Source: Myxococcales bacterium (GTDB lineage Bacteria > Myxococcota > Polyangia > Nannocystales > Nannocystaceae). Taken from it: a stretch of DNA of 64,000 nucleotides. Numbering within the stretch: the first letter of the stretch is position 1; each line of letters starts with the position of its first letter. The translations under genes and the position numbers were made by a program. Location of the stretch: contig JAEUJW010000040.1 in assembly GCA_016793465.1 (NCBI GenBank), positions 248,001 through 312,000 of the forward strand, in the 5' to 3' direction. The notes under the pieces are model-generated. The model was not told the DNA's origin and did no database searches. It worked only from the letters and a program-made list of their open reading frames with translations. This document shows positions 1 to 7,626 of the stretch, piece after piece.

Positions 1-312
1 GACCGCCGCGGGGTCCTGGGGGACCCGCGAGGCGCCGGACGTCGTGAACTCCGCGTCCACGATGACCTGCGGCGCCCCGGCGGCGGGCCGCGTGTTCGTC
101 GTCCGCACGTCGGTGTTCGGGGCCGGCGCGCTGGCCTGGTTGTGGAGGGACCAGTGGACCAGGAGGAGCTGGCCCTCGCCCGCGCCGCGGGCCGCGGCGA
201 CCGGGACCTCGAGGCGCAGCTCGTGGCCGTCCTCGTCGACCGCCTCGATCCGGACGACGGGAGACTGTGCCGCCGACCGCACGCGCACCACGCGGAACAT
301 CTGGGTCGTCAT
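1..312 (-). CDS. Hypothetical protein, partial (C-terminus outside window)
   Basis: The reverse strand is open from an ATG at 312 to the window edge, giving at least 104 residues with no stop. The start overlaps the stop of the gene at 309-761 in an ATGA, so the two are probably translationally coupled. The visible part has a short beta-rich stretch (VVRIEAVDEDGHELRLEVPV) and then a Pro/Ala-rich segment. There is no signal peptide or membrane helix. I do not recognise the family. Codon use matches the two genes upstream of it in the same operon. Confidence 0.6.
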   Translation of the reverse strand, partial: MTTQMFRVVRVRSAAQSPVVRIEAVDEDGHELRLEVPVAAARGAGEGQLLLVHWSLHNQASAPAPNTDVRTTNTRPAAGAPQVIVDAEFTTSGASRVPQDPAAV

Positions 313-761
313 GGCTGCTCCGTCTGCGGGTGGGTCAGGACGTAGGTGGTCGCGCCGAGGATGTACATGGCGCCGCCCACCGCGAACACCGACCGAGTCA
401 CGACGCTCTCGTCGAGCAGCGCCCCGGCGGCGACGCCAGGTACGCCGGCTACGGCGGCGGCCGGGAACCCGAAGGGCCGCCAGTCGGCGAACTTCTGGGC
501 GTCGTAGCCGACCGTGAAGCCGACTACTGCGCTGCCGACCACGGCGCCGACGTCGTACCAGCGGCCGCGCCGGTACTCGGCCATGCGCGCGGTCATCTCC
601 GCTGTCGCCTTCTGACCGCAGATCCGCTCGGCGTCCGCCTTGTCCCGCGCGTCGCGGACCTGCCGGCGCATGTCCTCGAGTTGCGCCGTGAACTTCTTCT
701 CCACCCCGGCCTCGATGTCATTGATGTATGACTCGGGCGTGTTGCTCTGCTCGTCAGCCAT
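309..761 (-). CDS. Small membrane protein with coiled coil and two hydrophobic segments
   Basis: 150 residues. I chose the ATG at 761 because a GGGGGAG Shine-Dalgarno lies just upstream; the frame could extend to 815 with no comparable site. Residues about 18-65 are rich in charged residues and Ala and look like a coiled coil. They are followed by a hydrophobic stretch (GAVVGSAVVGFTVGY), a Gly/Ala/Pro-rich segment and a second hydrophobic stretch near the C-terminus (VFAVGGAMYILGATTYVL). This suggests an inner-membrane protein with a cytoplasmic coiled coil. It sits between two genes of unknown function on the same strand, 11 bp after the upstream one. No family recognised. Confidence 0.65.
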   Translation of the reverse strand: MADEQSNTPESYINDIEAGVEKKFTAQLEDMRRQVRDARDKADAERICGQKATAEMTARMAEYRRGRWYDVGAVVGSAVVGFTVGYDAQKFADWRPFGFPAAAVAGVPGVAAGALLDESVVTRSVFAVGGAMYILGATTYVLTHPQTEQP

Positions 762-772
762 GGCTCCCCCCG

Positions 773-1432
773 TCAGTTTGAATTCCAAGGTTCCTTCGGC
801 GACCGCGCGCCGCACATGATCCCGAGCGCGAGCGCGAGGCCGTCGATCAGGTCATCCACCCACTCGCCCGACCCGCGACGCGGCTGCGCCGCCTCGGCCT
901 CGGCCTTCGCCTTGTCGACCAGGAAGCGGGCGTACCGGCTCGCGCTGGCCTCCGCGTCCATCATCATCTTCTCGCGGGCGACGAAGTCGATCTCCGCGAG
1001 CGACGCCTGGTAGCGCTTCTGCAACTCGCTGGCCTGATCGGCCAGGCGCTTGTTGTTCTCCAGCAAGGTCGTCGTGAAGCTGCTGGCCTGTGCGAGCATC
1101 CACGCCTGGGTTTTCGCGGCTCGGTCGTAGGTGTCCCAGATTAAATGGTGTGTGAGCTCGACGGCCGCCAACGTATCGCCGGACACCCGCGCGGGTGGCC
1201 GCTGCGGGACGACTTGCGGCTCGATCTCCGCGGCGATCCTTGCGACGGCCTTCTGATCGAACTCGGCGCCATCCACGAGGATCTCCGCCGCCTGGCCGTG
1301 CCGGCTGCGCAACGCGAGCACCTCGCGCGCCAGCTCGGCCGCCGGGACACCGACCTTCCTGTCGAGGACACGCCCGCCCTCGATCACGAGCACCGCGTGG
1401 GTGCACCCCTCCATCCGAATCGACTCCGTCAT
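773..1432 (-). CDS. Hypothetical coiled-coil protein
   Basis: 219 residues from the ATG at 1432. An internal ATG at 1414 has a better-placed GGAG (nine bases upstream) and may be the real start. The first 70 residues look like a compact alpha/beta domain (AVLVIEGGRVLDRKVGVP). The middle and C-terminal parts are long amphipathic helices rich in Ala, Glu and Lys (about residues 110-195), consistent with a coiled coil. There is no membrane segment or signal. It is the first gene of a three-gene operon reading out of the window; its promoter should lie in the motif-rich region just upstream. Function unknown. Confidence 0.6.
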   Translation of the reverse strand: MTESIRMEGCTHAVLVIEGGRVLDRKVGVPAAELAREVLALRSRHGQAAEILVDGAEFDQKAVARIAAEIEPQVVPQRPPARVSGDTLAAVELTHHLIWDTYDRAAKTQAWMLAQASSFTTTLLENNKRLADQASELQKRYQASLAEIDFVAREKMMMDAEASASRYARFLVDKAKAEAEAAQPRRGSGEWVDDLIDGLALALGIMCGARSPKEPWNSN

Positions 1433-2096
1433 CAAGGCGACCAAATGCCAGGGTCCGCGAGACCGTTGCAACGATTTTTTTCGAGCCGGCGATCGGCCAC
1501 GTTCCGTCGCATGGCTGTCGTATCACTGACTTATATGGCTACAACGACGAATTGCGGTCCCCTGAAAGTGCCAGCGGCAGGTCCGGACCGCGAGGCATCG
1601 CGGACGCCGACCCGAGATCCGAGAGATACGACGCGGTGGTTGCACCCGCGTGGCGATTGTCGCATCGCGTGTCGCCTGAACCGCGAGGGCGGAGTCTCGC
1701 TTACGTCCCCCCGAGGCGGCGACGAGGTGGCGATGACACGGCGCGGTGCCCGAGGCGCATGACGCAGACGTGATCCGCGAACGGCCCAGGACCCCTTGGA
1801 GATCGCCACGCGGTGGCCCTGTCGCATCCAATGGTCCGGTCGGCTGGATGCGACACGGCGAGCGAGCGGTCATGCGACACGGCGTTCATCGGGGAGAAAA
1901 CATCGTCAAAAAATTGTCGCGTACCTTGTCGTATCGCTGTCGTATACCTGGGCGATTGTTAGCGAGCACGATGCGCGAATTGAGGCCCTAAAAATTCCCG
2001 GGGGCCAGGGGTAGCGTCGGCCCGGGGTTGAGGACGGGCTTGGGGACAGCGGCGGTCGCAGATGCCTCGGGGGCGGGAGCGGATCAGCGGGGCAGC
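1433..2096. promoter_or_regulatory. Divergent intergenic region with clustered TGTCGYAT octamers
   Basis: I see no convincing gene here. The octamer TGTCGYAT or its complement occurs at 1516, 1625 (complement), 1658, 1820, 1848 (complement), 1872 (complement), 1927 and 1938; near matches are at 1505, 1670 and 1915. Several neighbours are 11-12 bp apart (1505/1516, 1658/1670, 1915/1927/1938), one helical turn, so a protein could bind them side by side. Two copies form a perfect inverted repeat, TGTCGCATCCA at 1820-1830 and its complement at 1845-1855. The region separates a leftward operon from the gene at 2097 and could control both. Confidence 0.6.
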
Positions 2097-3725
2097 ATGC
2101 TCGTCCGGGGCATGTTCGTGCGCTGCGAGGGTCGCGAGCTCGCCTCCGACCCGGACTGGTGCCACGTGGACGACGGCGGCTCTTGCCGCGACATCCCGGA
2201 GGGCACGCTCCTGGTCAGGCAGACCGGCGAAAAGTGGGAGCTCTACTGGTGCCGGGAGAAGGAGGTGCTTCGCCGGCTCGCTCGGGGTTCGCGCGTCGAG
2301 GTCGAAAAGGAGACCTGCGAGGTCGTCCTGTTCGGACTCCCCGGTGGACCTTGGAACGCGAGCGGCACCGCGGGCTGGTGGTTCGACGAGGGGTCGCTAC
2401 ACCGGGCGACGACCGAGGGCGTGTTCCGCTTGATGCTGCAGCCTGGCGGACGCGGCTGCTTGGTGTTCGTCCGCCACGACGCCACGGTCCTATTCTTGGG
2501 CCAGGATCAGCGTGACGCGCTGATCCACACCGCCGAGCGCCGGCTCGCGGAGCATCGGGGCTCGTCCCTGCACGTCTGGTTCATGGGACAGCGACTCCCG
2601 CTGCGCGGTCTCGGCGTGCTCGGGGTCGTTGGACAGGTCGAGCTGGCGAACGATGTCCGGATCGCGCTCGTGCGGATCGAGCAGGACCTCTACGAGCTCC
2701 ACGTCGCCGCACGGCGCGACGACTACAACCTCATCGGTGTCTACACGAGCGCGGACCTGCTCCGGGGCGACTTGGGCGGGGTCCTCGTGTCCGGTCCGAG
2801 CTCGAGACCGGCGGCACCCGCCCCGGCACGCGCGCACGAGACACCGCCCCCACCCGAGCCGCCCCCACCAGCAAACGAACCGCCTCCGTCGTCCACCTCC
2901 AACGCTGCGAGGCGAGCGCCTCCGCCGGTCACGGAAGAAGACCGCCGGCGTCTCGACACCTGCCTGACGCTGGGCGTGTTCGTGGGCGAGGGGTCGTCGG
3001 TGATCAAGTACATCTACGACGGGTTTCGCATCCTCGTCACCGAGGGACGCGAAGACGAACTCTTCCGCACCAAAGTCCTACGTAAGCTGATCGAGCAGAA
3101 GCTCAAGCAGGTCATCCCTGGGTCTGGCCGCGACGGCGGCCACCGGACATTCGTGCGCGCGCTCCTGCGGTTCCTGGACTTGACCGGCCTCGGCCGGCTG
3201 GAGGGGCGGCGTGTTCGCATCTTCTTCGGCGGTCTGCGCCGGGGCGACTCCGCTGTGGTGGCGACGCTGCGCGAGAGGTTCGCGCCCGCCGCCGCCACGC
3301 CCGAGACCGCAGCGCAGCCTCCCGTCCCGTCGACCACGACCGCGTCGCCCGCGGCGCCATTCATGGCCGCACCGCCCATGCCTCCGACAGCCGCACCGCC
3401 CGCGTCTCCAGCGACCACGATGCACGCGCCTCCCACGACGGCACCGCCGATGGCCACCCCGCCCGCTGCCGGACAGTCCCTCTCGGTCGATGCGCTTCAG
3501 CCGGCACCGCCCGCGGTGGTGAAGGTCCCTGCGCCACCCGCAGGTCGGTGGCAATCGGCCCTGCGCAGGGATGGCCCGACATTCTGGAAACCCACCTACG
3601 CGAAGCCGTCGTCGCCGGATGATCCGAGCCAGTTCGCAGGCGTCGAACCCGAAAGTACGCCGAATGATCCAAGCCAGTTCGCAGGCGTGGAACCCCGAGG
3701 ACCGCCCAAAAACTCCAAGAGCTGA
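2097..3725 (+). CDS. Hypothetical protein with Pro/Ala-rich linkers and a repeated C-terminal decapeptide
   Basis: 542 residues from the ATG at 2097; a TTG start at 2028 would add a low-complexity extension. There is no signal peptide, so it is probably cytoplasmic. Residues 1-230 look like a globular beta-rich domain. A Pro-rich linker follows, then a basic alpha-helical domain of about 140 residues (EEDRRRLDTCLTLGVF onward, with KLIEQKLKQVIP), then a long Pro/Ala/Thr linker. Near the C-terminus the block DPSQFAGVEP occurs twice, in DDPSQFAGVEPE and NDPSQFAGVEPR. Short repeated tails on linkers often act as docking peptides, but no partner is visible. No family recognised. Confidence 0.7.
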   Translation: MLVRGMFVRCEGRELASDPDWCHVDDGGSCRDIPEGTLLVRQTGEKWELYWCREKEVLRRLARGSRVEVEKETCEVVLFGLPGGPWNASGTAGWWFDEGSLHRATTEGVFRLMLQPGGRGCLVFVRHDATVLFLGQDQRDALIHTAERRLAEHRGSSLHVWFMGQRLPLRGLGVLGVVGQVELANDVRIALVRIEQDLYELHVAARRDDYNLIGVYTSADLLRGDLGGVLVSGPSSRPAAPAPARAHETPPPPEPPPPANEPPPSSTSNAARRAPPPVTEEDRRRLDTCLTLGVFVGEGSSVIKYIYDGFRILVTEGREDELFRTKVLRKLIEQKLKQVIPGSGRDGGHRTFVRALLRFLDLTGLGRLEGRRVRIFFGGLRRGDSAVVATLRERFAPAAATPETAAQPPVPSTTTASPAAPFMAAPPMPPTAAPPASPATTMHAPPTTAPPMATPPAAGQSLSVDALQPAPPAVVKVPAPPAGRWQSALRRDGPTFWKPTYAKPSSPDDPSQFAGVEPESTPNDPSQFAGVEPRGPPKNSKS

Positions 3726-3817
3726 CGTTCGCCACCACGGCTCACCTGCGAACCGGCGTATCAGCCGCGCCGAGCGCCCGGCGTGACACCGGCCGCGGCG
3801 AGGTCTACCCTTGCCGG

Positions 3818-4918
3818 GTGACGCGCGCGCCGCTCCTCGCCGCCCTCGTCCTCGCCGCCTGCGGGGACACCGCGACTCCGCCCGGGTTCTCGTCCGGGCC
3901 GCCGGTGATGAGCGCGCCGGAGACGACGAGCGGCAGCTCGTCCACCGGCGACGCGTCGTCCACCGGCCCGGCCGACGACTCCACCGGCAGCTCGGGCGGC
4001 TCGGACACCGGCATCTTGCGCGACGTCGGGACCGCGATGGACTTCGGGCCCGTTCAGCCGCCGGGCTGCGAGGGCAAGGTGGACATCCTGTTCGTGATCT
4101 CGCGCCTGGGCACGATGAAGACCGAGCAGACGCAGCTCCTTGCGAGCTTTGCCGGCTTCATCGACACGATCGAGCAGAAGCTCGAGGGGTTCGACGTCCA
4201 CATCCTGACGGCGAACCCGGACGGCAAGTGGCCGGGGTACAACTTCTGCGAGGGCGGCGACGGACAGTGCTCGGAGCACTACCCGAACTGCGGCCCCTAC
4301 GCCCTCGACTACGACTGCCAGACATACGCCGACCTCGTGACCGAGTGCGACAAGGTCCTCGGCGCCGGGCTGACGTTCAACGTGGGCGCGCACGCGGCGA
4401 ACGAGCTGTGCGACCTCCACGGCGGCCACCGCTACATCGTCGGCGACGATCCGGACATGGCGAGCGCGTTCGAGTGCATCGCCAAGGTCGGCGTGTCCGG
4501 CGGCGACCCGCCCATGGGCGACGCGATGATCGCCGCGCTCTCACCCGAGCTGAACGGGCCGGGCGGGTGCAACGAGGGCTTCCTGCGCGACGACGCGTTG
4601 CTCGTCGTCGTTCTGATCACGGACACCGCGGACACGGAGTCGCAGTCCTACGACAAGACGCAGTACGAGGCGATCGTCGCGGCCAAGGGCGACCCGAGCG
4701 CTGTCGTCATGCTCGCGGTAGTGGCGCAGCCGCTCGGGGACGCTGAGCCCGTGCCGGGCTGCACGTACGACAACGATCCCCCCCTCGACTTCGGCGAACT
4801 GTTCTCACGGTTCGCCTACACCGCCGTGGGCGACACGTGCGCGCAGAGCTACGCGCCGTTCTTCGACGAGGCCGTAGGCAAGATCGGCGAGGCGTGCGAG
4901 AGCTTCATCCCGCAGTGA
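3818..4918 (+). CDS. Lipoprotein with a degenerate von Willebrand A-like domain
   Basis: 366 residues from a GTG start. The lipoprotein signal ends at LVLAAC (Cys15). A Ser/Thr/Gly/Asp linker rich in SSTG units follows, as is common in myxobacterial surface lipoproteins. From residue 84 the CEGKVDILFV strand, alternating helices and VVVLITDTADTES resemble the VWA fold of the myxobacterial VWA lipoprotein family. The usual metal-site motif (D-x-S-x-S after the first strand) is replaced by SRLGTM at 95-100, so metal-dependent binding is doubtful. Many cysteines suggest disulfides and an extracytoplasmic location. It converges on the gene at 4940. Confidence 0.75.
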   Translation: MTRAPLLAALVLAACGDTATPPGFSSGPPVMSAPETTSGSSSTGDASSTGPADDSTGSSGGSDTGILRDVGTAMDFGPVQPPGCEGKVDILFVISRLGTMKTEQTQLLASFAGFIDTIEQKLEGFDVHILTANPDGKWPGYNFCEGGDGQCSEHYPNCGPYALDYDCQTYADLVTECDKVLGAGLTFNVGAHAANELCDLHGGHRYIVGDDPDMASAFECIAKVGVSGGDPPMGDAMIAALSPELNGPGGCNEGFLRDDALLVVVLITDTADTESQSYDKTQYEAIVAAKGDPSAVVMLAVVAQPLGDAEPVPGCTYDNDPPLDFGELFSRFAYTAVGDTCAQSYAPFFDEAVGKIGEACESFIPQ

Positions 4919-4939
4919 CCTGCATGCGCGGCGTCAGCC

Positions 4940-6664
4940 TCAGCCGTGGATCCGCGTGATCCGGGCCTGGGTCTCGCCGCTGACGGTGAAGTAGCCCGCC
5001 GGGAAGATGCGATCGAACGCATCGCGCACGATACCGAGGGCCTCCGAGGGGCCGACGCCGGGGTACCAGTGATCGAACGCGACGGGGCCGAGCACGTCGA
5101 CCTTGCGGCCGAACACGTAGCCGCGCAGCTTGCCGTTCTGCGTCACGGCGCCCGCGACGAGCGCACGGCCCTGGCTGTCGAGCACGACGTCGCTGCCGTA
5201 CGCGAGGCCGGCGGTCGTCTCGTCGTTCTCGAACCACACCCGCTTGCCGTCGACACCGTAGCGCGACGTCAAGATCTCGTAGGTCGAGCAGGTCTCGTCG
5301 CAGCGGTAGCCCGTCGTGACGATGCCTTGGGAATGGAGCGTGGCGCCAAAGAAGGCGCTCTGCGGCCAGCCGTTATCCGCTGGCGCGACGCTCAAAGGCC
5401 CGACGAGTGCGGCGGTGTGGACGTTCATCGGCACCAGGACGCCACGTAGGACAGGGCCATGGTCCGCGTCATGCTTCCCCTTGCTCATGCCGACGATCCA
5501 CGCGACGTCGCCGTCGAGGACGACGTCGCTGGCGAGGTCGAAGAAGCTGTGCGGCTCGTCTTGGTCTGGGTCGGGGACGACGTCGAACGTGTCACCGAGC
5601 GTCTGCTCACCCGCGGCGTTGATCCGCCAGTAGGCGATGTCCCAATCGCCCATCACCCCGGCGAGGCCGACCGCGAAGCAGCCGCCCTCCGCGTCCGCCG
5701 CCAGCGCGCGGACGACTCGGCCCGCGGTGCCCTCGATCTCGATCCCCGTCGTGTGGCCGTCCGCGCTAAGCAGGACGATCCGCGGCCGCTGATCCTTGCC
5801 CGGCGGCCGCACGTTCATCGCGACCCACATGCGCCCGTCCGGCAGGACCGCGACGTCGACCGCGCCGCCCTCGCGCGTGTCGAGCTCGATCGTCCCCTCG
5901 GGCCACAGCTCCGCGCCGGTGACACCCGATCGCTTGCGGATCGTCGGCCGTGGTACGCCGCCGACCTCGGTCTGCCCGGCCTCGATCAAACCGCCCTCGG
6001 GCGTGACCGCGACGCGGTTCGTGCGGCTCCCGTCCGGCCCGGCGAGCGACCACGCCTCCGTCCCCGGCGCGGGCGCCTGGACGGTGAAACCGTCGGGCAG
6101 GCTGACCTCGTGCGGGCCTTCCTTCGCGGTGACGATGACGTCGTGCCAGCCCTCGTCCACCGCGCCGAGCACGGGCAGCGCGCCGGTGAAGAGGCCGCCG
6201 CCCTCGTCGATCAGCGCGCCCAGATCGGCGCCGTCGAGCGTGACGGACACCGAGCCCGTGTGCTCGGTGTGCACCTTGATCGGCACGGGGCCCGCGGCGT
6301 AGACGTGGTCGGGGAGCTCGACCTCGGAGATCGTCGGCTTGTCCGGGTTCACCACCGGCGGGCTGTCCTCCGTGTCCGTCGTGTCGCCGGTGTCCGTCGC
6401 GTCCCCGGTGTCGCCGGTGTCGGACGCGGTGTCGGACGACGGCGCGCCGGTGTCGGCCTGGTCGGCCTCGTCGCCCGCGGACGCGTCGGCGCTGTCGCTA
6501 CTCACGGGGCCCGCGCTCGTCGGCTGTGCGTCGCCGGTCGTCCCCGCGGCGTCGCTGTCACTGCTCTCGCTGGCGAACTTCTCTTGCTGCTCGAGGTACA
6601 GGTAGTACTCCGGCGGGTGACAGCCGAGCGCGAGGGGGAGCGCAACGAGGATGAGGCGGCGCAT
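4940..6664 (-). CDS. Surface lipoprotein with Asp/Thr-rich linker and beta-propeller-like repeats
   Basis: 574 residues. The ATG at 6664 gives a clean lipoprotein signal, MRRLILVALPLALGC; the upstream in-frame extension does not. After the lipobox Cys comes a linker of Ser/Asp/Thr/Gly (many DTGD units, about residues 30-105). An Ig-like domain (about 110-210) follows, then repeated blocks with V..DGR.WVA, VLDGDVAWIVG and VVLDSQGRALVAG, typical of bacterial WD-like or PQQ-like propeller proteins. It is probably anchored on the outer surface, role unknown. It lies 37 bp downstream of 6702-7550 on the same strand, so the two are likely co-transcribed. Confidence 0.75.
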   Translation of the reverse strand: MRRLILVALPLALGCHPPEYYLYLEQQEKFASESSDSDAAGTTGDAQPTSAGPVSSDSADASAGDEADQADTGAPSSDTASDTGDTGDATDTGDTTDTEDSPPVVNPDKPTISEVELPDHVYAAGPVPIKVHTEHTGSVSVTLDGADLGALIDEGGGLFTGALPVLGAVDEGWHDVIVTAKEGPHEVSLPDGFTVQAPAPGTEAWSLAGPDGSRTNRVAVTPEGGLIEAGQTEVGGVPRPTIRKRSGVTGAELWPEGTIELDTREGGAVDVAVLPDGRMWVAMNVRPPGKDQRPRIVLLSADGHTTGIEIEGTAGRVVRALAADAEGGCFAVGLAGVMGDWDIAYWRINAAGEQTLGDTFDVVPDPDQDEPHSFFDLASDVVLDGDVAWIVGMSKGKHDADHGPVLRGVLVPMNVHTAALVGPLSVAPADNGWPQSAFFGATLHSQGIVTTGYRCDETCSTYEILTSRYGVDGKRVWFENDETTAGLAYGSDVVLDSQGRALVAGAVTQNGKLRGYVFGRKVDVLGPVAFDHWYPGVGPSEALGIVRDAFDRIFPAGYFTVSGETQARITRIHG

Positions 6665-6701
6665 ACGGCCGACTGTAGCGGACCTGACGAAATCGCGCAT
6701 G

Positions 6702-7550
6702 TCAGAACCTCCCCTGCAGGACGATGCCGCCGACGCCCCGGCCGCCCCACGGCGCCAGCGCGGCGCGTGGCGGGCGGCGCTTCGCCGCGAGGAGCACGGC
6801 GCCGGTCACGATGAGCGCCCCGCCTGTCACACCGAGCACAGCCGCGGCCGCCGTGGCGGCGCCGTAGCGGTCATCAAGCCGGGCAAATCGCGCGTCTTCC
6901 GCCGCGGTCGCAGGGCGCGTCGCAGTAGCCGCGGCGAGGTCGGCGATGTCGTCGCGGATGCCTGCACGAACGGCCAGTAGCGCCGTCATCGGCGCAAGCA
7001 GCACGAGGCCGGGCACGAGGGTCGAGGCCCCCGCCCGGACACGGCGGCGATCGGGCCGATCCGCCGGACGCGACGGTGGCGGCCCGGGCTTTGGTGTGAT
7101 GACTGGCGGGGGAACGGGAGCCGCCGGTGTGCTCGCCGGGGCTGGCGACTCGTCGCCGCACCGGTGGGCACCGAGGTCGTGCACGGCGTCTTGTCGAAAG
7201 TCGGATGCGGCGTTCGAGGTCTTGAGCGCGAGCACATGGTCCGCGGCGGCGACGAGGCTGCACAGGTGGGCCGCGTCGCTCGTGCGGCCGTAGGCGGCTC
7301 TGCGTCCCTGCACGACGAGCGTCAGCAAGTCCTCCGCCTCATCCTCGTCATCCACCTGGCGGAGCTTCTCCTCGGCCATCTCCGTGGCGGCGACGAGGCT
7401 GTCCAGCGAGGCCGGGGGCTTGGTGATCGTCGGATCACCGGCGCGGATCGCCGCGAAGATCGCCTTGCTGTCCGCTGTGGGTGACAGCGGCGCCGAGGCG
7501 GCGTCAGGTCCGGCGAGCACAAGGGCAAGCACAGAGACGAGGGCGAGCAT
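6702..7550 (-). CDS. Exported hypothetical protein with C-terminal membrane helices
   Basis: 282 residues. The ATG at 7550 starts a good signal peptide (MLALVSVLALVLAGPDAASA). Residues 25-150 are helical and acidic, rich in Ala, Glu and Asp. A Pro-rich linker follows, then two hydrophobic segments (STLVPGLVLLAPMTALLAV and AVLGVTGGALIVTGAVLLA) and a basic tail. This layout is common in myxobacterial proteins encoded beside Ser/Thr kinases, often as helix-membrane partners of unknown role. It is divergent from the double kinase at 7627 across 76 bp, so they may share regulation. Confidence 0.7.
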   Translation of the reverse strand: MLALVSVLALVLAGPDAASAPLSPTADSKAIFAAIRAGDPTITKPPASLDSLVAATEMAEEKLRQVDDEDEAEDLLTLVVQGRRAAYGRTSDAAHLCSLVAAADHVLALKTSNAASDFRQDAVHDLGAHRCGDESPAPASTPAAPVPPPVITPKPGPPPSRPADRPDRRRVRAGASTLVPGLVLLAPMTALLAVRAGIRDDIADLAAATATRPATAAEDARFARLDDRYGAATAAAAVLGVTGGALIVTGAVLLAAKRRPPRAALAPWGGRGVGGIVLQGRF

Positions 7551-7626
7551 GGTCAACTTGTACCGCACCCGTAGGGCCGTAGTGAAGATCCAGGGGCTCA
7601 CCGAGGGTCTCCTGCGGCCGGGTGTT

